This document shows positions 1 to 5,831 of a stretch of DNA of 6,888 nucleotides, one piece after another. The notes beneath the pieces are model-generated. The model saw only the letters and a list, made by a program, of their open reading frames with translations, ran no database searches and had not been told where the DNA came from. The stretch spans positions 1 to 6,888 of the forward strand of contig JAFKKQ010000360.1 in assembly GCA_017304505.1 (NCBI GenBank), read 5' to 3'. The translations under genes were made by a program, and so were the position numbers. Position 1 is the first letter of the stretch. Each line of letters begins with the position of its first letter. The stretch is from Hyphomicrobiales bacterium (GTDB lineage Bacteria; Pseudomonadota; Alphaproteobacteria; Rhizobiales; Xanthobacteraceae).

Positions 1-659
1 GGCCCGTCTACAAGGCCCCGGCAGCGATGCCGCTAGCCTACAATTGGTCGGGTTTCTACATCGGCGCCAATATTGGCTACGGATGGGGCGACAGCAAATC
101 GGGCCTGGTCGACTTCTACGATCCTGCGTTCGCCGGTTCGATTCCCGGGCACAGCTACGATATGAACGGCGTGATCGGCGGCGGTCAGATCGGCTACAAT
201 CAACAGTTCGGCAACACAGTTTTCGGCCTTGAGGCTGACTTTTCCGGGACGGGCATGAAGGGCAGCGTCACGGACCCGGTGTTCGGCTACACCGCGACAT
301 CGAGCATCGACTGGCTCTCGACGGTGCGTGGCCGCCTCGGCCTCACCTTTGATCGGTCGATGGTGTACGCGACCGGCGGCGTTGCCATTGGCCGCGTCAA
401 GAACAAGCTGGACGACATCTATGGAGCCGACGTCATCACAACGACGAGCACGACAACACATGTCGGCTGGACGATCGGCGCCGGCATCGAAACGGCTCTG
501 TCACCGAATTGGAGCGTCCGGGCCGAGTATCTGTATGTCGACCTCGGATCGGAAAACAACAATCACTACGAGCCCAATCCCCCTGGATGGTCACAAATCT
601 CCTATGACTCGAGCGTCACCGCGAGCATTGCAAGAGTTGGCGTCAACTACAAATTCTGA
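1..659 (+). CDS. Outer-membrane beta-barrel protein (Omp25/31-like), 5'-truncated by the window edge
   Basis: The reading frame is open from base 3 to the TGA at 657-659 and gives 218 visible residues. The signal peptide and true start lie upstream of the window. The ATG at 27 is internal, because the codons before it read PVYKAPAA, the usual linker between signal peptide and barrel in this family. The barrel opens with WSGFYIGANIGYGWG and carries the family's landmarks: GGGQIGYNQQFGN, VFGLEADFSG, the WLSTVRGRLG strand, YATGGVAIG, GWTIGAGIE, WSVRAEYLYVDLG, and a terminal strand VGVNYKF ending in phenylalanine, as expected for BAM-dependent insertion. The family forms small (about 8-strand) barrels in the outer membrane of alphaproteobacteria, often abundant and antigenic; the role of this member is unknown. 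It is followed by its own terminator and is paralogous to the next gene. Family assignment is firm; exact function is not. Confidence 0.93.
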   Translation, partial: PVYKAPAAMPLAYNWSGFYIGANIGYGWGDSKSGLVDFYDPAFAGSIPGHSYDMNGVIGGGQIGYNQQFGNTVFGLEADFSGTGMKGSVTDPVFGYTATSSIDWLSTVRGRLGLTFDRSMVYATGGVAIGRVKNKLDDIYGADVITTTSTTTHVGWTIGAGIETALSPNWSVRAEYLYVDLGSENNNHYEPNPPGWSQISYDSSVTASIARVGVNYKF

Positions 660-716
660 GTTCATCTTGCGCGCTGACGCGAAACCTCGGCATTGTTAGG
701 CCGTGTGGAAACGATT

Positions 717-747
717 GGAGGCTCCGGCATTGCCGGGGCCTCCTTTT
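717..747 (+). terminator. Rho-independent terminator of the first barrel gene
   Basis: A 12-bp stem pairs 717-728 with 732-743 around a three-base ATT loop, with a single T-G wobble. It is followed by TTTTGTTT. It begins 57 bases after the stop codon of the upstream barrel gene, so that gene should be transcribed separately from the next one. Confidence 0.85.
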
Positions 748-750
748 GTT

Positions 751-891
751 TCACGCAAGCGCTGCCCTAACGCTAATGGCGCGCAGGATGTCGTAGGCCA
801 GCACGGAAAGGGCCATCTCTGTCCGTGCTCCGTTGAGGCCCTTTGTCAGGAAGCGTCCTCCCACCGTCATCCGCTTGATGGCTCCCCGCAG
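751..891 (-). pseudogene. Transposase C-terminal remnant (DDE type, IS1182-like)
   Basis: Read on the minus strand, codons from 891 down to the TGA at 753-751 encode a tail containing RGAIKRM, GGRFLTKGL and EMALSVLAYDILRAISV. This resembles the end of DDE transposases of the IS1182 kind, which typically close with 'GTIK-W-M...FL-RGL..V..E..L..LAYN..R' (recalled family pattern, not a search result). The same frame continues open upstream to an ATG at 1038, but that part (proline- and lysine-rich, residues about 1-49) does not look like transposase, and no DDE catalytic core, N-terminus or terminal inverted repeats are visible. I read it as the 3' end of a decayed insertion sequence. Its end lies 4 bases beyond the T-run of the adjacent terminator. 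It could also be a chance frame, but the run of matching motifs makes that less likely. Confidence 0.6.
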
Positions 892-1107
892 GGGTTTTGG
901 TTTCGGGGGCAAAGTCTTCGGAAATAGGTCGTTTTCCGGAGCGAAGTCTGCACTGCCCAGCCGTTGCGGCAACGCAACAGTGGCAACGAATTCGACGGAA
1001 AACCACCGTTTCGACCGTGTGTTAAGCACCGCCGCCATTGCCCAGGGCCGGGCCGGCCTTCTACATTGCCCCCACGGGCTGCTTCGATAATTTCAGAGGG
1101 GCATGGA
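892..1107. other. Upstream region of the double-barrel gene, no gene seen
   Basis: This stretch between the transposase remnant and the next start presumably holds the promoter of the barrel gene, but I cannot point to a convincing -35/-10 pair. It contains a 6-bp inverted repeat with a one-base spacer (CGTTGC at 962-967, GCAACG at 969-974), and GCAAC recurs at 969, 974 and 983. The ribosome binding site AGAGGGG at 1095-1101 belongs to the gene starting at 1108. Confidence 0.5.
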
Positions 1108-2469
1108 ATGCATCTCAAACTTGGCTCATTGCTCGCCGCCGCGATCAGCATTGCCGTTGTGCAGAATGCATCCGCCGCCGACCTTCCGACCAAGGGCCCC
1201 ATCTACAAGGCGCCGCCCGCTCCCGTGTTCGATTGGACCGGTTTCTATCTCGGCGGTTACGTCGGCGTCGCCGCCTCGCAGAGCCGCAGCCTTGACCCCA
1301 TCGGTTCGCAGTTCGGGGATGGCACCCTCCAACACACCGGCTACGGTTTCACCGGCGGCGGAACGATCGGCTACAACTGGCAGCTCGGCAATGCGCTGTT
1401 CGGCAACAAATGGGTGGTCGGCCTCGAGGGTGACATCGGTTACTTCGACGCGTCCCATCGCGCCGTGGACTGGAATGACCCGGACCTCGCCTATAATGCG
1501 AAAACATCATGGCTCGCCACCGTTCGCGGCCGCATCGGCTGGGCTGACGGACCGAACTTCGGCTACGTCACCGGCGGTTATGCCGCGCTCAATCTGAAGG
1601 ACGTGAACGCGGACCCGACTACGGGCATCGAGGCTTCGAGCAACCAGACGCGCAGCGGATGGGCGATCGGCACCGGCACGGAAACCATGCTCGGCGGCGG
1701 ATGGAGCGCGAAAGCCGAGTCGCTTTACGTCGACGTCGGTCGCGGCGACACGTTGGCAAATCCGAGCAACGTCTTCATTATCCAGACCGACAAGCATCGC
1801 TATCAGACTCAGCGGTTCGGCTTGAATTATTCGTTCGGCGCCAAGACCGGGCCTCTGCCGCAAACGAACTGGAACGGATTTTATGCCGGTGTGACCGCCG
1901 GCACGACGCTCTCCAGCGTCTCCGGCACCGGCGACGATCTGACAGTGGCTCGGAATGGTGAGATCGGCAACAATGCCGCGGGCTTCCTCATCGGCGGACA
2001 GGCTGGCTACAATTGGATGCTCGGTCCGCGCGCCGTGGTCGGCCTTGAAGGCGACTTCAGCTATTTCAGCTCGAAGCAGTCCAACCTGAACTTTTTTAAC
2101 TCGTCGACGATTACGGATGTCGATGCGTCGTGGATCGGGACATTGCGCGGCCGCTTGGGATACAGCACCGGTCCTGCCCTTCTCTACGTGACCGGCGGTG
2201 CCGCCTGGGTGAACGTGACCGACACGTTCAATTGGGGCACCGTGGTGGTCAGCAAACAGACTCTCGACGGCTGGACCATCGGCGGCGGCATAGAGACGGT
2301 GTTCTCGGGCAACTGGACGATGAAGAGCGAATATCTCTTCGTCGACGCCGGACACGGCGACCTGCTGGTCGATCCCACCGGCGGCGCGATCTCGATGAAC
2401 CACAAATTCCATTTGTTCCGCACGTCGCTGGTCTATCGCTTCAGCGGAAACCCACTCAGCGGCTTATAA
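1108..2469 (+). CDS. Secreted tandem double-barrel outer-membrane protein (Omp25/31-like, two modules)
   Basis: This 453-residue protein starts at the ATG at 1108, six bases after AGAGGGG. That start gives a clean signal peptide (LLAAAISIAVVQ) with a predicted cut after ASA at residue 23. A further 48 upstream codons are open but would bury the signal peptide. The mature protein has two related modules. Module A is residues 43-243, from DWTGFYLGGYVGV to RFGLNYSFG. Module B is residues 255-446, from NWNGFYAGVTAG to RTSLVYRFS. Each carries the same ordered landmarks: IGYNW / AGYNW, VVGLEGD, a W-[LI]-x-T-[VL]-RGR-[LI]-G strand, YVTGG, a GW-IG-G-ET strand, and ES/EY-L-[YF]VD. Single-barrel relatives are about half this length, so this is an internal duplication or fusion. 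The protein ends SGNPLSGL, not in the aromatic residue usual for barrel insertion. Whether it forms two small barrels or one larger one cannot be told from sequence. It is monocistronic, with its own terminator. Confidence 0.92.
   Translation: MHLKLGSLLAAAISIAVVQNASAADLPTKGPIYKAPPAPVFDWTGFYLGGYVGVAASQSRSLDPIGSQFGDGTLQHTGYGFTGGGTIGYNWQLGNALFGNKWVVGLEGDIGYFDASHRAVDWNDPDLAYNAKTSWLATVRGRIGWADGPNFGYVTGGYAALNLKDVNADPTTGIEASSNQTRSGWAIGTGTETMLGGGWSAKAESLYVDVGRGDTLANPSNVFIIQTDKHRYQTQRFGLNYSFGAKTGPLPQTNWNGFYAGVTAGTTLSSVSGTGDDLTVARNGEIGNNAAGFLIGGQAGYNWMLGPRAVVGLEGDFSYFSSKQSNLNFFNSSTITDVDASWIGTLRGRLGYSTGPALLYVTGGAAWVNVTDTFNWGTVVVSKQTLDGWTIGGGIETVFSGNWTMKSEYLFVDAGHGDLLVDPTGGAISMNHKFHLFRTSLVYRFSGNPLSGL
1234..1836 (+). 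repeat. Barrel module A of the double-barrel protein
   Basis: Codons 43-243 encode the first copy of the repeated barrel unit, from the WTGFY entry strand to the closing strand RFGLNYSF. That closing strand resembles a normal barrel C-terminus with its final phenylalanine, as though a once-complete protein had been joined to a second copy. About 11 residues, including KTGPLPQ, connect it to module B. Confidence 0.8.
1870..2445 (+). repeat. Barrel module B of the double-barrel protein
   Basis: Codons 255-446 encode the second copy, from WNGFY to LVYRF. It keeps the same motif order as module A and as the upstream single-barrel gene, but the copies differ widely at residue level, so the duplication is old and not a recent tandem repeat in DNA. 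Confidence 0.8.
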
Positions 2470-2497
2470 ACGCCGCTGTCGCAGAACAAGAGAACGC

Positions 2498-2528
2498 AAA
2501 AGCCCCGAAGCATCGCTTCGGGGCTTTT
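2498..2528. terminator. Bidirectional terminator between convergent units
   Basis: A perfect 14-bp stem pairs AAAAGCCCCGAAGC (2498-2511) with GCTTCGGGGCTTTT (2515-2528) around a three-base ATC loop. T-runs are present on both strands, so it can end the double-barrel gene on the + strand (stop at 2469) and the four-gene minus-strand operon (last stop at 2556). Confidence 0.93.
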
Positions 2529-2555
2529 CGTTTGCGACGATGACGCCGCTATGTC

Positions 2556-3806
2556 TCACATCGGTTCTGCCGAGACCGCGGCGGAAGCCGCGATGCGCCC
2601 GATTGCCGCCGCATCGCCCGGAAAATCCGCCGCGATCCACGCCATCTCGGCTTCGCGAAGCGCGGCGCCGAGCTTGGGCCCTTGCGGCACGCCGCGCTTG
2701 ATGAAATCCGCAGCCTTGAGAGGAAACACCGGCGCGATCCAGCGCTCGGGCAACGTTGCGAGCGTTCGCCACGCGACGTCCGCCGCGCCCTGCGGCCATG
2801 CGCGAGCCCAGGCCAGCAGCACGCGGTCGGCGAAGCGCTCGGGACCCAGGCGATAGAGCAGCGCCCGCGCGCCCTGTTCGTCTGAGGGCTCAATTTTCCA
2901 CCACCCGTCCGCCATCGACTGCAAACGCCCATGCTCGGCGTTCGACAGGCGAAGACGCTGCCAAAGCCGCTCGGCATCCTCTTCGGTGCGGGCGGCCAGC
3001 GCACCGAGCCGCTGCACCGGATCGGGTTGGACGCCGGCCGCGGCTTCGACCTTGGCGATATTCTCGAAACTCGCGAGATAAGGCACACCACCCAGCACCG
3101 GCACAAGCAGACCGGACTCCGCCATGACGGCGAGGACCGGCGTCGCATGACGCGCGATCAGGAGCTTCAACAACTCCGTGCGCACGCGCTCGCGTGACAA
3201 TTGCTCAAGCCCCGCCCGCGCCGCGATGCACGCGGCAAGGCCGGCGGGATCGGGCAAGCCCCGGCCATAGGCGGCATGGAAGCGGAAGAAGCGCAGGATA
3301 CGCAGGTAGTCTTCGTCGATGCGCGCACCGGCGTCGCCGATGAAGCGCACACGGCGCGCGCCGAGATCGTCGAGGCCGCCGACGTAGTCATGCACGACGC
3401 CGTCGGCAGTCGCCGAAAGCGCGTTCATGGTGAAGTCGCGGCGCTCGGCGTCCTTGCGCCAGTCGCGGCCGAACCGGACATTGGCGTGCCGCCCGAAGGT
3501 TTCGACGTCCTCGCGAAGCGTCGTCGTCTCGAATGGCCGGCCCTCGATCACCACCGTCACAGTGCCGTGCTCGATGCCGGTCGGCACCGGCTTGAAGCCG
3601 GCCGCCGCCGCACGCCGCATCACCTCGCCGGGAACGGCCGTGGTGGCGAGGTCGATATCGCCAATCGGCTCGTCGAGCAGCGCGTTGCGCACGGCGCCGC
3701 CGACAACGCGGGCTTCTTCGCCGTCGCGGTTCAGCACGGCCAGAAGCCGCGCCAGAGCGCCTGCACGCAACCACGCCGCATCGCTGAGAAGCGCCGGCGC
3801 GCTCAC
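2556..3806 (-). CDS. cca: CCA tRNA nucleotidyltransferase
   Basis: This 416-residue class II nucleotidyltransferase adds or repairs the 3'-CCA end of tRNAs from CTP and ATP in the cytoplasm. The head domain shows the nucleotide-binding GGAVRN at 36-41, the metal-binding DIDLA with acidic residues D50 and D52, ERRDFTMNAL at 121-130, and the DEDYLRILRFFRFHA helix at 164-178 that precedes the neck. The remainder matches the RNA-binding body and tail region. Length fits the alphaproteobacterial form lacking an HD phosphohydrolase domain. The start is a GTG at 3806-3804, overlapping the TGA of the upstream small membrane-protein gene (GTGA, 4 bases), so translation is probably coupled. A poly(A) polymerase of the same superfamily is the main alternative, but the motif set and length favour the CCA enzyme. 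Confidence 0.93.
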   Translation of the reverse strand: MSAPALLSDAAWLRAGALARLLAVLNRDGEEARVVGGAVRNALLDEPIGDIDLATTAVPGEVMRRAAAAGFKPVPTGIEHGTVTVVIEGRPFETTTLREDVETFGRHANVRFGRDWRKDAERRDFTMNALSATADGVVHDYVGGLDDLGARRVRFIGDAGARIDEDYLRILRFFRFHAAYGRGLPDPAGLAACIAARAGLEQLSRERVRTELLKLLIARHATPVLAVMAESGLLVPVLGGVPYLASFENIAKVEAAAGVQPDPVQRLGALAARTEEDAERLWQRLRLSNAEHGRLQSMADGWWKIEPSDEQGARALLYRLGPERFADRVLLAWARAWPQGAADVAWRTLATLPERWIAPVFPLKAADFIKRGVPQGPKLGAALREAEMAWIAADFPGDAAAIGRIAASAAVSAEPM

Positions 3807-4066
3807 TGTACGTGCCCCGGAATGAATTTGCCGTCTTCAACGTGCGCGGGCACATAAGTTGAGCCCAGCGGCGCGCCGGAGAAATGCGCCAGGACAAGGA
3901 AGCTGCCGATCATCAACAGCAGCGCCAGGATCGCGAGCATGGCAAGGACCTTCGGCGGCCATGAACTCCGTTCCAGCACCGCGGTCCTTGTCACCAGAAG
4001 AAAGATGGCATAGGCCGCGAACGGCGCAAGAAACAACGCAAGCTCGGTAAAAACAGGCCGGATCAT
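3803..4066 (-). CDS. Small two-helix membrane protein, DUF6111 type
   Basis: This 87-residue protein has two hydrophobic segments, at about residues 8-26 (LALFLAPFAAYAIFLLV) and 39-61 (KVLAMLAILALLLMIGSFLVL). They are separated by a short basic loop containing TRTAVLERSSWPPK. A polar tail with YVPAH-EDGK-IPG follows. It should sit in the inner membrane as a hairpin with both ends on the same side. The topology and the YVPAH..DG...PG tail match what I recall of DUF6111 proteins, which occur between a Nudix gene and the CCA gene in related genomes; function is unknown. The ATG at 4066 overlaps the upstream Nudix stop (ATGA), and its own TGA overlaps the cca GTG, so it is locked into the operon by translation. 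Confidence 0.82.
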   Translation of the reverse strand: MIRPVFTELALFLAPFAAYAIFLLVTRTAVLERSSWPPKVLAMLAILALLLMIGSFLVLAHFSGAPLGSTYVPAHVEDGKFIPGHVQ

Positions 4067-4734
4067 CCCGCGTAAATCCGTTCGTAAAGATTGCGCAGGA
4101 TACCCGCTGTTACGCCCCAGATGTAGCGTTCGCCGAACGGCATCGCGTAGTACTGCCGCTCGATCCCGTTCCAGTCGCGCTTGAGGCGCTGGTGGTTGCC
4201 GGGCGACATCAGGAAGTCGAGCGGCACTTCGAAAGCGTCGGCCACCTCGCCCGGATTGATCGTCAGCCGGTAGCCCGGCTTGACATAGGCCACCAGCGGC
4301 AGAATGCGGAAACCCGAGAACGTCAGGTAAAGATCGAGATAACCGATCGACTCGATAAAGCGTTCGTCGAGCCCGATCTCCTCGTGGGCCTCGCGCAGCG
4401 CCGCGGCGCGCGGGCTCAGGTCCGTTGGCTCAATTTTGCCGCCCGGAAACGCCACCTGCCCCGAATGGCTTTTGAGGTCCGGCGTACGCTGGGTCAGCAG
4501 CACCACCGGTTCGGGCTTCGCCACCACCGGCACCAGCACGGCGGCGGGCCGCGTCGCCTTGACGCCGGCCTTCTCCCACACCGCGGGATCGAGATCGAGA
4601 TCGCCGCGGATGCCGCCGGTCGCATCGAGGTCGGTCAACGCCGGTGGCACATCGAGGTTGAGCCGCGCCCGCGCCCGCGCGAAGAACTCCTGCGCCGGTG
4701 CCTTGACCTCGTCGAGCGGAACGCCCGGCTGCAT
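4063..4734 (-). CDS. CoA pyrophosphatase, Nudix hydrolase (NudL/UPF0035 type)
   Basis: This 223-residue cytosolic Nudix enzyme probably hydrolyses coenzyme A or its derivatives to 3',5'-ADP and 4'-phosphopantetheine, with Mg2+ or Mn2+. The CoA-specific signature LLTQRTPDLKSHSGQVAFPG lies at 79-98. It runs into the Nudix box at 98-122, whose REAHEEIGL (114-122) supplies the metal-binding glutamates. The C-terminal part (AYVKPGYRLTINPGEV, YIWGVTAGILRNL) is also typical of the family. The start is the ATG at 4734, eight bases after a strong GAAGGAG (4749-4743). It shares one base with the upstream DUF1285 stop (TGATG). A longer in-frame start at 4881 would overlap the upstream gene by about 150 bases and lacks support. 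Substrate is inferred from the signature. Confidence 0.92.
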   Translation of the reverse strand: MQPGVPLDEVKAPAQEFFARARARLNLDVPPALTDLDATGGIRGDLDLDPAVWEKAGVKATRPAAVLVPVVAKPEPVVLLTQRTPDLKSHSGQVAFPGGKIEPTDLSPRAAALREAHEEIGLDERFIESIGYLDLYLTFSGFRILPLVAYVKPGYRLTINPGEVADAFEVPLDFLMSPGNHQRLKRDWNGIERQYYAMPFGERYIWGVTAGILRNLYERIYAG

Positions 4735-5342
4735 CAGGAAAACTCCTTCAGACTGTCGGCCTTGGCCATCGCAAAGAATGCGCCGCCCGAGGCCACGCCA
4801 AACATGCGTTCGCCGCAGACGTCGCGCTCCTCGCCAAGCTCGACCAGATCGTAAAACAACGCCCGCGTCACCTTCGCCCACAAGCCATCTCGCACATGCA
4901 GATACGGCTTCAACCCGCCGTTATCCGGTTCAGGCTCGAAACGCAATCCATGATCGGTGCCGCACACCACCCAATCGTCCACGTTGGTGCGGAAATTCAG
5001 CACGCGGCCGTGGGCGCGATCCTCGATCCGCATCTCGACCGCCATGAACGGCGCATCGTCCACCGTGATGCCGCACTTCTCGACCGGCGTGACCAGAAAA
5101 TACTTGTCGCCCTCGCGCTTGAGCACGGACGCGAACAGCTTGACCAGCGCCGGCCGGCCGATCGGCGTCTTCATGTAGAACCAGGTGCCGTCGGCGGCGA
5201 TGCGCATGTCCAGGTCACCGCAGAACGGCGGATTCCATAAATGCACCGGCGGAGGCCCCTTGCCGTCCCGCCCGGCGCTCTCCTTTCGCGCATTGCTGGC
5301 GAGCCCTTCCAGCGCACCCAACGAACGTCCGTCCCTGGTCAT
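4734..5342 (-). CDS. DUF1285 family protein
   Basis: This 202-residue protein has no signal peptide or membrane segment. Its conserved core begins near residue 31 with PPVHLWNPPFCGDLDMRI and continues through DGTWFYMKTPIGRPALVKLF, REGDKYFLVTPVEKCGI, VDDAPFMAVEM, NFRTNVDDWVVCG and YLHVRDGLWAKVTRALFYDLVE. This pattern identifies DUF1285 (PF06938). Structures of family members are known, but the biochemical role is not settled. I chose the ATG at 5342 because it gives the usual family length, with a short N-terminal lead (TRDGRSLGALEGLASNARK). An in-frame ATG at 5504 would add 54 residues unlike the family. The ribosome site before 5342 is weak (GAG at 5349-5347). It is the first gene of the four-gene operon and the family is often found beside MoxR genes, as here. 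Confidence 0.88.
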   Translation of the reverse strand: MTRDGRSLGALEGLASNARKESAGRDGKGPPPVHLWNPPFCGDLDMRIAADGTWFYMKTPIGRPALVKLFASVLKREGDKYFLVTPVEKCGITVDDAPFMAVEMRIEDRAHGRVLNFRTNVDDWVVCGTDHGLRFEPEPDNGGLKPYLHVRDGLWAKVTRALFYDLVELGEERDVCGERMFGVASGGAFFAMAKADSLKEFS

Positions 5343-5387
5343 CCTGCTCGCCGGCCCTGCCAGATCGATCCCTGAGTTCCTAGCATT

Positions 5388-5404
5388 ACACAAGAACACA
5401 CAAG
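5388..5404. repeat. Paired ACACAAG direct repeat in the divergent spacer
   Basis: ACACAAG occurs at 5388-5394 and again at 5398-5404. The repeats start 10 bases apart, about one helical turn, and lie 46-62 bases upstream of the DUF1285 start. The arrangement could be an operator or part of a promoter for the minus-strand operon (it reads CTTGTGT twice on that strand). I recognise no regulator, and chance is possible in so short a repeat. Confidence 0.3.
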
Positions 5405-5427
5405 GAAGTGAAAGCCGCCCCCGCCTC

Positions 5428-5452
5428 GGAACTTCCCGTGCTGCCTTTGGTT
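5428..5452 (+). promoter_or_regulatory. Candidate EcfG-type general-stress promoter
   Basis: GGAAC at 5428-5432 is followed after 16 bases by GGTT at 5449-5452. The alphaproteobacterial general-stress sigma factor EcfG recognises GGAAC, 16-17 bases, then CGTT, so this has one mismatch in the -10 element. It points toward the small secreted-protein gene starting at 5541 and would give a leader of roughly 80 bases. A ten-base partial match can arise by chance. Confidence 0.35.
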
Positions 5453-5540
5453 GTTTGTCGCCGCGGTCGCCAAAGTGGCAATTACAAGTCAAACCGCGGT
5501 GCAAAGTAGAGCGATAACAACAACCCGAAAGGGAACCGCC

Positions 5541-5831
5541 ATGATCGTCTCTTACAAAAACCTAGCGACTGCTCTGGGATTTGCTTCCGCCATCCTGACA
5601 ATGACGACCATTCCGTCCAGTGCACAGATGGCGATGTATGGCGACACGTGGTCCCATGTGTCGGTACCGGCAGCCAATGGCCAATGCTGGCACCCTACCG
5701 ATGCCGCGTTCAGCGAAAGAGGCTACGGCTATTGGGGCGCCTGCCGTTCGGCATCGGGCGCCAGGGCGCAGGCGATTCGCCAGCCAAACACAGTCTATCG
5801 CTCCACGCGGCCGGCGCGTCCCTATAACTGA
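5541..5831 (+). CDS. Small secreted protein of unknown function
   Basis: This 96-residue protein starts at the ATG at 5541, seven bases after AAAGGG. Residues 1-28 form a signal peptide: a lysine at position 6, a hydrophobic core LATALGFASAILTM, and SSA just before the predicted cut after residue 28. The mature part is only about 68 residues and rich in aromatic residues and glycine (MAMYGDTWSHV, GQCWHPTD, RGYGYWGAC). It has exactly two cysteines, C49 and C68, able to form a disulfide in the periplasm, and a basic, proline-containing tail (QPNTVYRSTRPARPYN). I do not recognise a named domain. It stands alone between the divergent DUF1285 operon and the MoxR gene. The clean signal peptide and ribosome site make it a real gene; function unknown. 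Confidence 0.8.
   Translation: MIVSYKNLATALGFASAILTMTTIPSSAQMAMYGDTWSHVSVPAANGQCWHPTDAAFSERGYGYWGACRSASGARAQAIRQPNTVYRSTRPARPYN

Noticed and set aside
964..1107. N-terminal extension of the double-barrel gene
   Set aside because: The 48 extra codons start at TTG and would bury a clean signal peptide; the ATG at 1108 has a well-placed ribosome site.
1507..2412. 301-codon open frame on the minus strand opposite the double-barrel gene
   Set aside because: It lies entirely antisense to a well-supported secreted barrel gene, has no family likeness or ribosome site, and is an expected by-product of high-GC codon use.
3201..3857. 218-codon plus-strand frame opposite cca
   Set aside because: It is antisense to the catalytic part of cca and has no supporting motif or start context.
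4735..4881. Longer start for the Nudix gene
   Set aside because: It would overlap the DUF1285 gene by about 150 bases, while the ATG at 4734 has a strong GAAGGAG and a typical coupled-start overlap.
5343..5504. N-terminal extension of the DUF1285 gene to an ATG at 5504
   Set aside because: The added 54 residues are unlike the family and would cover the divergent promoter region.
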